DNA of 64,000 nt. It comes from Diphasiastrum complanatum. Lineage: Eukaryota; Streptophyta; Lycopodiopsida; Lycopodiales; Lycopodiaceae. This document shows positions 12,201 to 24,750 of the stretch, piece after piece. The notes beneath the pieces were generated by a model. That model saw only the letters and a list, made by a program, of their open reading frames with translations, was not told the DNA's origin and made no database searches. Within the stretch, counting starts at the first letter, position 1. Every line of letters begins with the position of its first letter. A program made the translations under genes and the position numbers. The stretch covers positions 35,811,239-35,875,238 of the forward strand of contig CM055110.1 in the NCBI GenBank assembly GCA_029204225.1, read 5' to 3'.

Positions 12201-14190
12201 TTACTCTCAACCTCTATCCATTGTCTACTTAGTAGTTCTTATGATGTTCTCTCTCGATGGCATAAAATCATGCTCTTGATGGCATAATTTGAAGTGTCTA
12301 CATCAACATGAAATCATACTTTATAGTCCAAACAACGTGTGATTTTGTAGGAATAATCAAAGAAACTCCCTCTAAAAAGCAGTAGACTTTGCTATGGCCA
12401 GACTTAGTTGCTCCTCCATGTTCTAATGTTCAAGAGAAATGCACATTTAATGAACCATTTACATAACAAATGATGATTGATTGGTAAATATAGCAAAAGG
12501 GAACTTGTGAATTCGTTCACTCGTCTTAACACTCCTTGTTAAGGATTTTGGTAGCTCCTCTTTGGCAACCATCATCAAAATTGGGCTAGACTTAACTGAC
12601 ATCATTATTGAACATCCTTTCATGTCTAATCCCTCTAACAATTTGATTTCCATCCTTCTTCATCAAGCAAACATTACCAAAAAATCAAAAAACAAAGCCT
12701 TGATCCAACAAGTGACTCACACTCAACATTTTATTTTTGATAGTATGAACATACAAGACACCTTCTAAATTTTCCTTCTTCCTAGATCCTAGAAACATAA
12801 GAGTGTGATGGAGTTATGGGAATGCTCTCTCAAAGGAGCTCCCTTGACAAGCCTATGGCGGAAACACTTGCCTCCCCATGAGGAGACATTGAGCGACTAG
12901 TATAGAAAATCAATATAACTATTGTAACTAATTTGATGATTGCATGTCAGTTCAATATCATAGCTTTTATCTTTTGTCAAATATCATACCAAGGCATCTG
13001 AGACAGTTGTGAGGAATAGGAACAACATAGGCATCTATGACAACCATGCATTCTTCATTCTGACATGCTGCCATTAATCATGAGAATTGGGTGGTTATGA
13101 TTTAGAAAAGAATGCAACAAGCATACACTGTAAAATCACTACAATGTACACATAATAAAATCAAGTTCCACAAGTATATGCAGTGAATGAATCTGTATTT
13201 GAAGCTTGAATAAAAAGTATGCTTTTCTTTAGTACTATGCATGGGCGATCAAGCATCGTGGTGCTCTATTGAGCTCAAAACCATGTTAGCATGAAAGTAT
13301 AATGATCTTCTTGTATGTTGTTGATCTCTATAGATTCACACTTGTATATTTATCTCTATGTTTATATACAGATTGAATTAGAGTGCATCATAGGTAATCT
13401 AGTTTTGTAGACTATCTATAAATTTACACTAATAGATCATTTACAAGAATTTCCTTAAGCTAAACCGATCATAAAGGTAGGTTTAACAATATGAAGCATT
13501 ATAGTCAAATAAATGACAATGGTTACATTTTTCTATGAAATTCATGATCGTACAATGATGTTAGCAACAAATTAGGTAGAGAAAAATGCGCTTTAAGTGG
13601 TGTCATGACGAATTCAATTATAATGTGACATCTATTTGAATTTGAATTTGTTCAACATTCTTCAAATTTATTTGAATATTAAAATGTTTGAGTCGTATTC
13701 AAAATTTGTTCAAACATTCTGAACGCTATTCACAAGCTTCAATATATCCAAAAACAAAATTTAACTTCAAAATTTGGCCTTTTTTTTGCACCTCGCAAAT
13801 TTTTGTATATTTTCCACTTTGTGATGTGCATGATGGAGTGAATGTGTGTCAAGAAATTGTGGGTATAAAACCATGAAGCTCAATAATCAAAATATTTGTT
13901 GTTTTCAAGTAGTATCCTTGTCCTAAAAATGGTTTATTTTTTCCAAATAGTTGTGGACATGTAGTTGCTATTAAGGACCTTTGTGCAAGTTGCATCTGGT
14001 AAGTTCGTACTTGGTCTAAGAATCTACACATTGTTTATTGCTCTTTTTCCTATGTCCATACCTAATTTTTAACCTTCATGGTTAATCAATTGTTTATGCA
14101 CATGTGGTTGCATTCTTATAGTTTGACATGCCTTAGACTTAACAATTTTTTTTTGTTTAAGGGCTTTTTTCTTAAATGGAAAAACTGTCT
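9230..14190. other. gene-poor AT-rich spacer
   Basis: Downstream of the PMK stop codon I see no intact gene. The stretch probably starts with the PMK 3' UTR. Short frames at 10313-10564, 11266-11469 and 11964-12170 (minus) lack recognisable motifs. The one at 11266-11469 ends in LSRFNIYLYDIVKDWY, faintly like a retrotransposon gag helix, but too little remains to call it. Confidence 0.5.
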
Positions 14191-14640
14191 GAGAAGGCTG
14201 CTCAAAAATATATTTTTTGGCTTTCCACCCATGCATGCATAATCAACATAGATTTGGACAAACTTTATGGCCTGCTCAAGAGTGCTAGGTGAATTCCTTG
14301 GAACTTCAACCTTATACTCATCTCGGAGCCCACTGACAAAGCCCTTAACATTCTGATAGTCATCAATGTTTTCAAGCTTAAGAATAGGATCCCTATATTG
14401 AGAAATGTACCAAGTTTAGGGACTTGTCCATAACTAATCCCTCCTAGACCCTATCAAGTTCATTGGCAGGCAAGAACTCTCGTAGGAAGGCTTCCTCGAA
14501 AGCTTTCCATGACTGGGTGCTTGCCCAGTCTCTTGGAGGTCTAGCCACCACTTGTAGGCCATGGGACCGAAGGACATACTAGCTTCTAGGGCTTCCAAGT
14601 GATCAAGGGTTTACTTCAGTGGATGAATGTTTTTCAACTT
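14190..14640 (-). pseudogene. Ty3/gypsy-type gag relic
   Basis: On the minus strand, frames separated by stops read like the retrotransposon gag domain: an AFEEAFLREFLPA segment (about 14500-14470), then YQNVKGFVSGLRDEYKVEV followed by PSTLEQAIKFVQ (about 14370-14265). The spacing of a W/F-rich helix, a GL...R helix and a final TLEQA helix fits gypsy gag. There is no continuous frame. No pol domains or LTRs were recognised nearby, so this is a fragment. Confidence 0.6.
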
Positions 14641-16350
14641 GCTTAAGATATAATCATTCCATTTCAAAGAGTAGGTCGTTTTTTGCTTTTTACCTCAGCT
14701 TTATCTGATAAGTTAGTTATGGCTAATCAAAGATTTTGATGATGTGGTATATCGCCATGATGCAAGAGTAGACAAATTTTCTATACTAGAATGCAGATCC
14801 TTATATGGTGGAGATATGCCACGTCATAAAATTGCCACATCATCAAATGCTTATCTTGTGCTAGTATAAATCTTTGATCTACCATAACTTTCTTATCTAT
14901 ACTCTGATGGAGATGAGGTAAAAATAAAAAGTGATCTACTCTTTGCATACAATATAATGGAATGTTCATATCTTGCATAAAAATATAGAAGTTTCAATTT
15001 TATTTCATAATTGAGTTCTTTTTTAATTTGCATTAAGAAAAAGCATAAAAGTAAACTTCAGATCTAGCTTCAAGTTTTTTATTTTATTTTAATAGTTTAA
15101 GGGAAGAGAATCTGAACCTCTACAAGGTTTAGCCTTGTCTTCCAAACCCCTAATCTTGCACAAAGAGGTGGTTAATCTAATCTAGACATATGCAACAAAG
15201 TCAAATAGAACTTATGCCACATAATCAAATATCCGTACATATCGGAATCACGCAAGAATAGACAAATTCTCTTACCAAAATGCAGATCCTCGTGTGATAG
15301 TGATATGTCACCTCAACAATTGTATGTACGTGTTAGTACCAAGAAAAAGTAAAAAATGTGAACTTACTTTTGTTTGAAAATTTAAAATACTCTCTATTGC
15401 TCGAATCCCATATCACAATCTCACAATGTAAAAAGGTAAAATGATAACTTTAATTTCAAAGGGAATATCTTACTCAACCGAGAAGCTAGAAACATCACCT
15501 ACATTATCTACAACAATATCATCTATTAGTCTAAGGGGGAGTAGAATAACAATAAACTTGAACTCTGCGAAAGCAATTAGCACCCGCAAGAACAAGTCAG
15601 ATAACATCAATAAAAGCTGCAAAGGAAGCTGACATTGATAAAACTTCCTCACAAAGCTCCTCAAAGTCATTCTGAAGAAGACTCGCAAGTATTCGAGAAG
15701 GTGCAATGTAAATTACTGTGACAACATGACCAAAGAAATCTAAAAGACTAGAGGTTCTATTTATGTAAAGCTTTGATCCACAAATATTCATCATGGGCTT
15801 TATGAATTGTGTACTCCTTTACACATGTACTTTTAGAGGGAGTTTTCTTGTGGTGCGTGCTTTGTTTCATGTGCATTGTTAATATGCTTCAAAAGATTAA
15901 GCCAACCACACAAGTAAGTCGGTGAGCAGCATCAAAAACTAAAAAAATGACTAAAAATTCTAGTCATTTATTATTCTCTCTCTAACATTCTCTTACTAAG
16001 ATAATCCTTTTGGAATTCCTCTTGGAGACTCTAGCTCTCTTAAGATCAAAGGCGAAGGAATAGTCACCATCAGATTTGATGATGGTTCATCTCGACGTAT
16101 TGACAATGTTTGATATGTTTTGACTCTGACCAAGAACTTATTATCAATCAGTCAAATTTCTGATCAAGGTCATTCTATCATATTTGTGCAAATCAATGTC
16201 TTATTCAAGACAACAACTTGAATGTTTTGGTCAAAGAGTATAGGGATGGTCAATTATATACATTAAATCATGAATATGCACTTACATCAAAAGAAAAATC
16301 TTTGTGTACACCTTCAACATACAAGAATATCCTATGAAATCAATGCCTAG
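14641..16350. other. AT-rich spacer without recognised gene
   Basis: No frame in this stretch carries a motif I recognise. Small direct similarities occur around 14790-14850 and 15240-15310 (both contain a GCAGATCCT...GTGATATG-like segment), suggesting an old diverged repeat. Confidence 0.4.
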
Positions 16351-16363
16351 GACATCTCCTCGA

Positions 16364-16440
16364 CCCTTCCGGCCGTGGAAGGCTGTGCGGCCTCGGGCCT
16401 CTGCCCTGAGGCGCACAGCCTTCCGGGGTGGAAGGGACTC
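16364..16440. repeat. GC-rich imperfect hairpin
   Basis: The left arm CTTCCGGCCGTGGAAGGCTG and following bases pair with the right arm ending ACAGCCTTCCGGGGTGGAAG, around a short CTCTGCC-like loop. The arms are about 32 nt with a few mismatches. A C-homopolymer (about 16453-16466) and a CT tract (16491-16510) follow. The GC content stands out strongly from the surrounding AT-rich DNA. Confidence 0.65.
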
Positions 16441-17251
16441 GGAGCCTGAAGCCCCCCCCCCCCCCCAATTGAAGTTCTGCTGATTTTTTTATCTCTCTCT
16501 CTCTCTCTCTGCCTGCATAGAAACGATATATCCGGCATATAGGAATTCAGTCCGAAAAATTTCTCTTCAGAAGAAACTTGCTTAGTTTCATGTGCAGCGG
16601 AACCATGGCGATGCTTTAAACTCGAAGTCTCTGAATGATTGTGCCCCATCATGTCTCAAACAGATTTCTCACTTGGACTAGTAAAAACCTGAAAATAATC
16701 TGAAACACAATTTCTCACTGATCAAGAGTAGCAAAAACTCGGCATAGTTCACCCTCTGTGAGCATAGAGATCAGCAATTATGTATCATCTATCTGTTTTC
16801 GGAACTAGGCCTCTGTTTACTTCCTCGCTGGTGATGGCATGCAACCAGAGAACAATCAGAGAATCATGAACCGCATACAGTGGAGGATGAGGATAGAAGC
16901 GGATGAAAGGGAAGAGCCATAAATCGGGAGAGTGGACTGCGTCTTAGAGGCAAGTGTAATTTGCATTGCAATCTCAATCCCATCGCTGTTGCATCGTGAT
17001 CTAGACGTCTTCCTTTTCTTTTCTCATTACATCATATATATTAAAACTATTTTAGAGAGAGAATGACGCCATGTCATCAAAAATGTCACGCTCTGCCTGC
17101 CAAAAATTTCACGCTCTGCCCGCAACAAAATGTCACGCTTTTTTACAACACGAAAAGCTAAAAAACGTGAGAAAGGTCTTATGCGTGTGAAAAATAACAC
17201 GTAGAAGCCATTTTTTTTTGGGTGCACGTGCACACAATTTCAAATTCTTTT

Positions 17252-17310
17252 CCCCCCAGAGCGTGCGCTCTCTCTTTTTCTCTCGATCGGTTCTCTCTCT
17301 CTCTCTCTCT
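17252..17310. repeat. CT-rich microsatellite
   Basis: Interrupted CTCT tract, TCTCTCTTTTTCTCTC followed by a (CT)9-like run at about 17293-17310. Confidence 0.8.
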
Positions 17311-17540
17311 TGCTACACGGTAAGGTTTGTAACTTAAGAAGCTTGAATCCTTTTGTTTATGGTTACCATTATATGATTTCACTCTGCTCTGAATTTGTTT
17401 ACTGCTGTTCATGTTCTTCAACGTCGTCAAGGAAGGAGTATTTCAGATTGTCCCCTTTCCATTAACTTCCATGCTTCCTCAGCGGCCGCTTTGGCAAAAT
17501 CCATCATCTCTATCAAGCACGAGGGAGCTTCACAAGGCAA

Positions 17541-17545
<5 letters not shown>

Positions 17546-17594
<49 letters not shown>
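17546..17594. repeat. compound (CT)n(CA)n microsatellite
   Basis: A (CT)n run passes directly into a (CA)n run ending at 17594. It lies exactly at the 5' edge of the fasciclin gene fragment. Confidence 0.9.
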
Positions 17595-17595
<1 letters not shown>

Positions 17596-17596
<1 letters not shown>

Positions 17597-18002
17597 TTCA
17601 CGACTTCTTGGCAGATCAGAACATCACCGCCATTCTAGATCAAAACCTAGACTACTCCGTCCTCAACAGCCTCTTGACACAAACTGGAGTTGACTCCGAG
17701 ATCAACAGCCGCAACAGCCTCACCCTCCTTGCTATAGACAACGTAGCCCTTGCTCCAGTGGCTGCGCGCCTGGGCAACGACCTCACCCTCAACCAGGTTG
17801 CAAACATTCTGCGCTATTGCAGCAGAGCCAGCTCTCCGATGGCATGACCCTCAGTCCACAGGCAGAGCAGCTCAGGTTTGTAATTTTCATAGATGGATCA
17901 AGCGGTAGCGTGAACGTGGGCCTACCCGTTAAAGGAGCTAGATTCAACGCAAACATTTTCAAACAAGTTCAAAATGTTTCCTATAATATCTCTTTTGAAT
18001 AA
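17596..18002 (+). pseudogene. fasciclin-like arabinogalactan protein (FLA) fragment
   Basis: FLAs are secreted, GPI-anchored cell-wall glycoproteins carrying a FAS1 adhesion domain. The translation from 17596 contains NITAILDQ, YSVLNSLLTQTGV, EINSRNSLTLLAIDN and TLNQVANILRY, which are the successive conserved parts of the first half of an FLA FAS1 domain (H1 box region). The frame then shifts near 17813. The second frame carries SGSVNVGLPVKGARF and SYNISFE, matching the end of the domain, and stops at TAA 18000-18002. The central YH motif segment is missing or garbled. There is no signal peptide, AGP proline-rich region or GPI signal. The 5' edge abuts a CT/CA microsatellite. This is a truncated, frameshifted copy, not a working gene. 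Confidence 0.75.
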
Positions 18003-18130
18003 ATATAGTTTTATGGAACACATTCGTCTGAATCACAATATTATGGAATACCTTGATATAAATCATAATGTTACGGAATGGCTTCGTCTTAACTACAATA
18101 TTATGGAATGCCTTCCTCTGAATTGCAATA
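18001..18130. repeat. 30-bp tandem repeat, four units
   Basis: TTATGGAA (once TTACGGAA) recurs at 18011, 18041, 18071 and 18101, an exact 30-bp period. Each is followed by a CCTTCGTCTGAATCACAATA-like remainder. It starts directly behind the FLA fragment. Confidence 0.85.
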
Positions 18131-18516
18131 TAAGTATGAGATGACTTCACTGAATTACATGATTGTTCATGAACTGAAATTAAACAGTGGCTGGATTGTC
18201 TCAATCAGTGTCCGAATTGTGCGTTTTGTTTTCATTCAGTCATTTTATGGAGTCTTTAGTCTGAGTCACGTTGGATGCTATGCTACGAATTCCAGATTGC
18301 CAAGTAAAAGAATGGATCAAAGATTTTGGCCTTACTGTTGGTCGTCACAACTTTGACTCTACGGTTTGGAAGGTTGCAATTTCATTCCTTTGAGACTTGG
18401 AGTCGTTATGAACCGCATGCTGGCCCTTTGCGATGCGGATGCGGTTTAGTTGAAATGCGGTTTTTGCCTGTGGCAAATTCCTTTGTATTTCTACAGGCAA
18501 GTCTCTGAACCATTTA

Positions 18517-19060
18517 TCGTTGATCCATTGTTGAAGCATTGATACAGATGTTATAGCATCCATCGTTGAACCATCATTGAAACATCGTTGAAGCATTGAT
18601 ACAGATGTTATAGCATCCATCGTTGGAACCATCATTATAATAATAATATCATTATGTTATAGCATCCATCATTGAAACATCCATCGTTGAACCATCGTTA
18701 TAACACCAAATCGAATCACCAAATCGTTGAACCATCGTTATAGCATCGTAGAACCATGGTTATAACACCAAATCGAATCTCTGAACCATCGTTGAAGCAC
18801 TGATACAGATGTTATAGCATCCATCGTTGAAGCACTGATACGGATGTTATAGCATCCATCATCGAACAATCGTTATAATAATAATGTTATTATGTTATAG
18901 CATCCATCATTGAACCATCATTATAACACCAAATTGTTATAGTAGAAACCATCATTGATATAACACCAAATCATTGAAGCATCCATTGTTGAAATATCCA
19001 TTGTTAAAGCACTGATACATATGTTATAGCATCCATTGTTGAACCATCCTTAGCAACATA
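18517..19060. repeat. degenerate minisatellite (ATCGTTGAA family)
   Basis: Blocks such as GATACAGATGTTATAGCATCC, ATCGTTGAACCATCGTTATA and AACACCAAATC(G) recur in shuffled order about ten times. Units vary in length, giving a higher-order array of roughly 40-110 bp periodicity. No coding content. Confidence 0.8.
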
Positions 19061-19128
19061 TCTTGCCCTAGCATTATTATTATAGCAACGTATCTTGCGT
19101 TAGCATTATTATTATAACACCAAATCGT

Positions 19129-19129
19129 T

Positions 19130-19226
<97 letters not shown>
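19129..19226. repeat. (GA)n microsatellite
   Basis: Nearly pure GA run of about 95 bp with one ACAG interruption near 19140. Confidence 0.95.
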
Positions 19227-19228
<2 letters not shown>

Positions 19229-19327
19229 TATGTAGCCATTGTGGTCTGCATCACTTTCTATATGATATAGTCGCTCTAGATTCCTTCTTACGTGCAGAAA
19301 TTCAGGCACCGATGCCTTTGCACCGAT

Positions 19328-19808
<481 letters not shown>

Positions 19809-19899
19809 TCTCACGTCATTCCTAGAACCACGAACAATCAAGGTGAGCTCCATGATCCAATTTCTCAAAGATCATACAATGGCCGGACGTAACGAGAAA

Positions 19900-20136
19900 T
19901 TTAACTAGAGGCAACAAGGACAAACATAAGTGTTTTCGGTTTTATTATGGATGGAACTTAATCAACAACGTTATACAGATGGTTTTGACCATCGCTAGAC
20001 ACTTAGAATTGTTTGAATTAAGTCGTACCTTTCTTTATGCACCAAGCACATTGAGTTTCGAGCATGTTGTGTTTCTCATGGGTCTTACAATGAACCAGAG
20101 GTGACCGGACAGAAGTGTGTTTTAGAGTGTTTTTTG

Positions 20137-20137
<1 letters not shown>
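19900..20137 (+). pseudogene. possible exon fragment, unknown family
   Basis: The frame through about 20002-20107 reads IARHLELFELSRTFLYAPST and continues FEHVVFLMGLTMNQR, ending at a GAG|GTGACC possible donor. The amino-acid composition looks coding, and 20.6-22.2 kb on the same strand also looks like the remains of a gene. I do not recognise the family. It may be the 5' part of the same dead element. Confidence 0.3.

Positions 20138-20224
<87 letters not shown>
20138..20224. repeat. (CT)n microsatellite
   Basis: Pure CT run of about 85 bp. Confidence 0.95.
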
Positions 20225-20226
<2 letters not shown>

Positions 20227-20563
20227 CTTTACAGTGACATCAACGTGTTTAAAAGCTGGAAATTTACCAAATTTTAAACCTTTCATAAAATGAGTATTTT
20301 ATCTCTATGTATCTATGTGGCTCATTCTAATTCCCTTTGCTTGTCATTTTTTCATGGTACTACTATGATTTCTATAACTCTTGATTGGCTTCATGGACAC
20401 CTCAATGAGATGGATCTAATAGGACATGTCATTTTTATAGGAGTGTTCCTTTGGTAGACAGTATTATTGGATCTAGTATTTGTGTGGCAAAATTAATCCA
20501 AAAATTCACTCACTTGTGTTGATGGAGGGGCATGATGAAGTTGAATGAAATGAAGGGGGTGGG

Positions 20564-21298
20564 TTGCAACATCCACCTTTGAAACAAACGTCTGTTCATA
20601 CCAATGAAAATCAAAGCCATGCTACAAGCAGGTCAGTGGTAGCATTTGATAAGGAGTTGCACAACTATCTTGTTGAACCAAGTACAATAAAAATGGGACG
20701 TAGATATTCAATGCCTTCATTTTTTGACCAAAAATCGAAGAACTGAAAAAAAAAAAAATGCTCGTTGCCAACACCAGCTCCACCCACAATATGTTTAAGC
20801 AAATACCAAGCCTTGGAACAAAAGTGTGAGAAGTTGGTTGAAAGGACTGTAGTAGAAAGGGATACGGCCAGACTGACAATAACAAACTTGGAGGCAAAAT
20901 TGCAAGCATTGGAAGGTGTGAAGGAAGAACTTCGTAACACAATTTTGCACAAGGAGATCTATAGGGATAATTTTCACAATGTTCGACAAGTGCTAGACAA
21001 GGAGAGGGAGAAACTTCAACTACAAGGTGAGGAGATTAAACTACCAGGAAAACAAGACAAAGAAAAAAGAATAAAGGAATTGCAGGTTGCAAGGGGGCTT
21101 TATATGACGACAAGTTTAATGTATACTGTTTTTCTACTTACGAATCTGTTGCGCTTATTGCAATACCATCCATTCATGCAATGTTGTGTAAACAATGCCA
21201 GCATTGTGCTTATCTACCCTATTGAGTGTAAATTATGCGAATTGAACATAGTTTGGTTATTAGTATATCTTGTTTATTTGCCAGGTGTTGCAATATAG
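20564..21298 (+). pseudogene. coiled-coil protein remnant, unknown family
   Basis: One reading frame runs from about 20564 to 21298 with a single TGA at 20744-20746, followed by a poly(A) run. After that, residues from about 20795 to 21090 form a strongly charged heptad-like helix (segments such as ALEQKCEKLVERTVVERDTA and KEREKLQLQGEEIKL), predicted coiled coil. There is no ATG at the head of the frame. The tail after about 21090 reads as non-coding. I do not recognise the protein. Position and decay suggest a transposable-element accessory protein, but that is inference. Confidence 0.4.
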
Positions 21299-21380
21299 CT
21301 ATAGCATACTGGAGAATGGGAGATATTAAAAAACAAATGATATATGTGAATTGAACAGTTTTATGCTTTCTATTAATATC

Positions 21381-21528
<148 letters not shown>

Positions 21529-21631
21529 TATTGGTTGTTCATATTAGCCCAACTTTTCTTTCTCGAGGGTGGACAACTGCATAACCTTATCAAATTGGTT
21601 TTTCTGAATTGTATGTAGGGTTACATCACAT

Positions 21632-22225
21632 ATGGAGCACAAAGAATTTGTTCCAGATATCCATACCGATCATTATTACACAAACCTATTGTTAAATTTG
21701 GACTTTGAGGATAGTGGTTATGTGATATGTGATACTGACTTTGGATCATCAATGGACGAAACAATATATCATTCAATTGATGATGTAAGTGGTAATCGAT
21801 CGAATTCAGAAGCCTGTTCACCTTCTGTGGACATCAAGGAGCACACGTCCCCTGACTTCTTCTCTTTTAATGCTCGGTTGCACCATCTTATGTGTGCAAG
21901 TATCAATAGCTCTACTTTTCCAACATATAGAGAAATTTTGGGTGTTGAACCCACCTTTACAGCTCCTCCACGAAACAAACAAAGAAAACCAAAACCAGAG
22001 TATGATGTTGAACAAAAGAGGATATTGCGATCACACACTCTGTCCATTCCATACAGATTGATTACCAATAAGCAATATGGTGCTTCATCAAACTCTTCTT
22101 CGACCATCAGTTTTCCTACATGGGAACAAGGATTCCAATCTGAAGCCAATAAAATAATTTTAATTCGACAGCTTTGGATTTGTAATGAGGCAATACATTT
22201 TTGGACAACACATCCTCAATCATGA
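21632..22225 (+). CDS. hypothetical protein, likely element-derived
   Basis: The frame starts at ATG 21632 and ends at TGA 22223-22225, 197 aa without interruption. The N-terminal part is acidic (many D/E, for example VICDTDFGSSMDE). The middle has a basic segment, RNKQRKPKP, that could be a nuclear signal. There is no membrane segment and no domain I recognise. A plausible acceptor, TATGTAG, lies about 15 bases upstream, so it may be a last exon. About 75 bases downstream a purine-rich AGTAGGGGGAG is followed by TGTCATGTAG, the arrangement of a polypurine tract and LTR start. It could therefore be the 3'-most gene of a retroelement. Confidence 0.4.
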   Translation: MEHKEFVPDIHTDHYYTNLLLNLDFEDSGYVICDTDFGSSMDETIYHSIDDVSGNRSNSEACSPSVDIKEHTSPDFFSFNARLHHLMCASINSSTFPTYREILGVEPTFTAPPRNKQRKPKPEYDVEQKRILRSHTLSIPYRLITNKQYGASSNSSSTISFPTWEQGFQSEANKIILIRQLWICNEAIHFWTTHPQS

Positions 22226-22301
22226 TTACTTAACCAAGGCGATCAAGCTGATCAGACAAGTGTTTTTATGTTTTAGGACACAAATGTTTAAGTAGGGGGA
22301 G

Positions 22302-22830
22302 TGTCATGTAGTTTTAGTACATCAGTGCTTTTCAAGGCAATATAATATCCATTGTAAGCTTTGTAGGCCCAAAAGAAGTTATTAGCCTTAATAACAAGGC
22401 GGTTCCCTCTTTAGTCCCTCCAAAGTAATTAATAAGGATAATAGGCCAATAAGGGTCCAATGTAGTTTAAATAATACTTAAAAAGGGCTAACTATCCCTC
22501 AAGATAGTCAAGTTAAGTTAAGTGAGAGCATTGTCTATAACTAGGCAAGAGACATCAATCTTTGAATGGCTCATTTGCAAGTGAGAGCTTCTAGCTTCCT
22601 TGTGAATGTGACCCATAGGGATTTCCATTGCTAGGTCTCATGTGCCCTATCCACATGAATCAATGTTCCATCTCCATTGATTGTACTCTTTCTTTCATTA
22701 CTAATGTGTTTCTATGGTGATCTCCATGTTTCTAGCTTTCTATTGATATGATATCATGATTGTCTTGTTCTCTTTTTGCTTTTAGATTTACTTCATTGTT
22801 ATTGCTATTAGTTTGGGATTTGGCACATGA
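22302..22830 (+). repeat. LTR-like sequence
   Basis: Starts TGTCATGTAG directly after the polypurine-like AGTAGGGGGAG (22291-22301) and could end at GGCACA near 22830. A TCTATAAC box lies near 22530. No partner LTR was found in the window, so boundaries are uncertain. Confidence 0.4.
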
Positions 22831-24161
22831 CGGAAAGATAAAAAAGGAACAAAAATAAAGTGTTCCTATATCCTACCTTACTCATCTTATCTCATGTATG
22901 AGCAATTTCATGTTAGTGTATGAAAATTGTCAATTTTTTATGAAACTAGTTTCATTGTTTTCCATCAATTTGATCTTGACCAACTTTGATTCTACATCTG
23001 CTCATCTAATACTTGCATGAATCACAAACTTGGACAGCCAATTTATTGGAAGAACGTCTACAACGGGCTTCCGGTTGATCTCCAATAAAGGGTAACCAAT
23101 CCTATCATAATTTCAAGTTCAGATATTAAGTTCAATAGTTTGAAGTCATTGAAGACTTGGCCATTTTCAAGAATTTCCACAAAATTAGCATTTAGAACAA
23201 GTCTGCAGAAATACATTACTTTCGCAATAGTTTGCAAAAATATTCTAAGTGTCGTGACAGTCTGCAGAAATGAGCTATGTTCGCGATAGTTTCACCTTTT
23301 TCGCATTTTTTTGAAATGCAAAACTAGCATAATTCAACAGTTTAAACTATTTTGCAACAGCTTTGCATTTTTTGCATTTCCCCGAAATGCGCTTAGGCAT
23401 AGTTCAAAGTTCAACCATTTTAGGGCACCTTCGGCTTTTTCGCGAAATGCGAAGAGAGAGAAAATTTCTGATGGTCATCTACTTCAAGACTTAAACTACT
23501 TTAGTGCACCTGTTGAAGTGTGGCTCTGATACCACTCCTGTGGAAGCAAGCACTGATATCACTCTATGGGCGAAAATATATATCAGCACTAATACCACTT
23601 CTATTAGTAGAAAAACAAATTGTTATAACCAGCAGGATCGTGGATTACTTGGAGAATGGAGTTACGAGCAGTTCTTTGTGTGTGAAAGCAGATTATCAGT
23701 GTAGGAGTCATAGACTGCCGTGAAAGAGAGACTGCAAAAACAATTAGGCGTCTGAGACAGCCATGCAATCCTCTAATATTGATAACCTGATATTAAGAGA
23801 ATATAAAATCAATTTAGGCGTCGTAGACAGCCATACAGTTATCGGATAATGGAGTTTGAGTAAAAGGGAGTGAGAGTTATTATTCAACAAGAATGCAATG
23901 AAGTAGAACAATAGCGAATCTGTATAATAAAAGGTTGTAAAACAACAATCAGACCACAATACAATTGCGCTGATAAGCCCGTGATCCTACTTACAGATCC
24001 AAGACAGTTGCTAAGGTTCTAAAATAGTTTTTTTTTTTCTCTCTCTCTCTCTCTCTCTCTCTCATCACTAACTCTGAGGAGTCAGCTACTGATAAAAGAC
24101 ATTCTCCGCTATCTGACCTTACGTATCATAATCCTCTCATCTCTTCTTGCCCTCGCTCAAT

Positions 24162-24197
<36 letters not shown>

Positions 24198-24750
24198 AAT
24201 ATATATATATATACATATGTATATATATACACACATATCAGCTGAAGAATCTTGTACTAGCTTAACTTTACAATTACAAGACTGATAACAGTTGTAAAAC
24301 TGATCAGTGGATCAGTTCGTTGATGGAGCATGAAGGCTTTCTGGTCTAATAGCGACAATCTGTGTATTTTTGGCAAACTGGAAATGCGACACCCTTTGGC
24401 CTTTGTCTTTACTTGAGGGCAGCCTTCGGGATTTGTAAGATACCTTCGGCATTTGGAAGATACCTTCAGGATTTGTAGGACACTGTCTTTACCTATAGGA
24501 CACCTTCGGCATTTTGTAGGAATAATGTTAGCAACTGTGCTAACACAGAGAAAAAATAAAAAATAATAATAAAACTCCGTGGCATGTGTTTTTTAAGACC
24601 ACATATGAGCATTTGTAATATTTGCAACTTGACTTAGGGCCTCTAATGTCATTTTAGAGTTTTAAACCCCTAGTCTCTTATTCCTAGGAATTACAACTTG
24701 CTACTTGTGCTCATTGGTGGCTGGGCTTATACACACAGGACGCCAGCGCC
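22831..24750. other. spacer with a copia primer-site relic and microsatellites
   Basis: No gene recognised. GGCTCTGATACCAC (about 23522-23535) is the reverse complement of the usual copia primer site TGGTATCAGAGCC, so a minus-strand copia relic probably lies here. A CT run (about 24038-24063) and alternating TA/CA tracts (about 24160-24236) are present. Confidence 0.55.

Noticed and set aside
16347-16652. Minus-strand open frame across the GC hairpin
   Set aside because: It spans a C homopolymer, a CT tract and the hairpin, with no recognisable protein content.
18001-19060. CRISPR-like array
   Set aside because: Units are contiguous tandem repeats without unique spacers, in a plant genome.
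24160-24240. TA/CA alternating tract as a possible scaffold attachment site or origin
   Set aside because: It is an ordinary compound microsatellite; nothing else supports a function.
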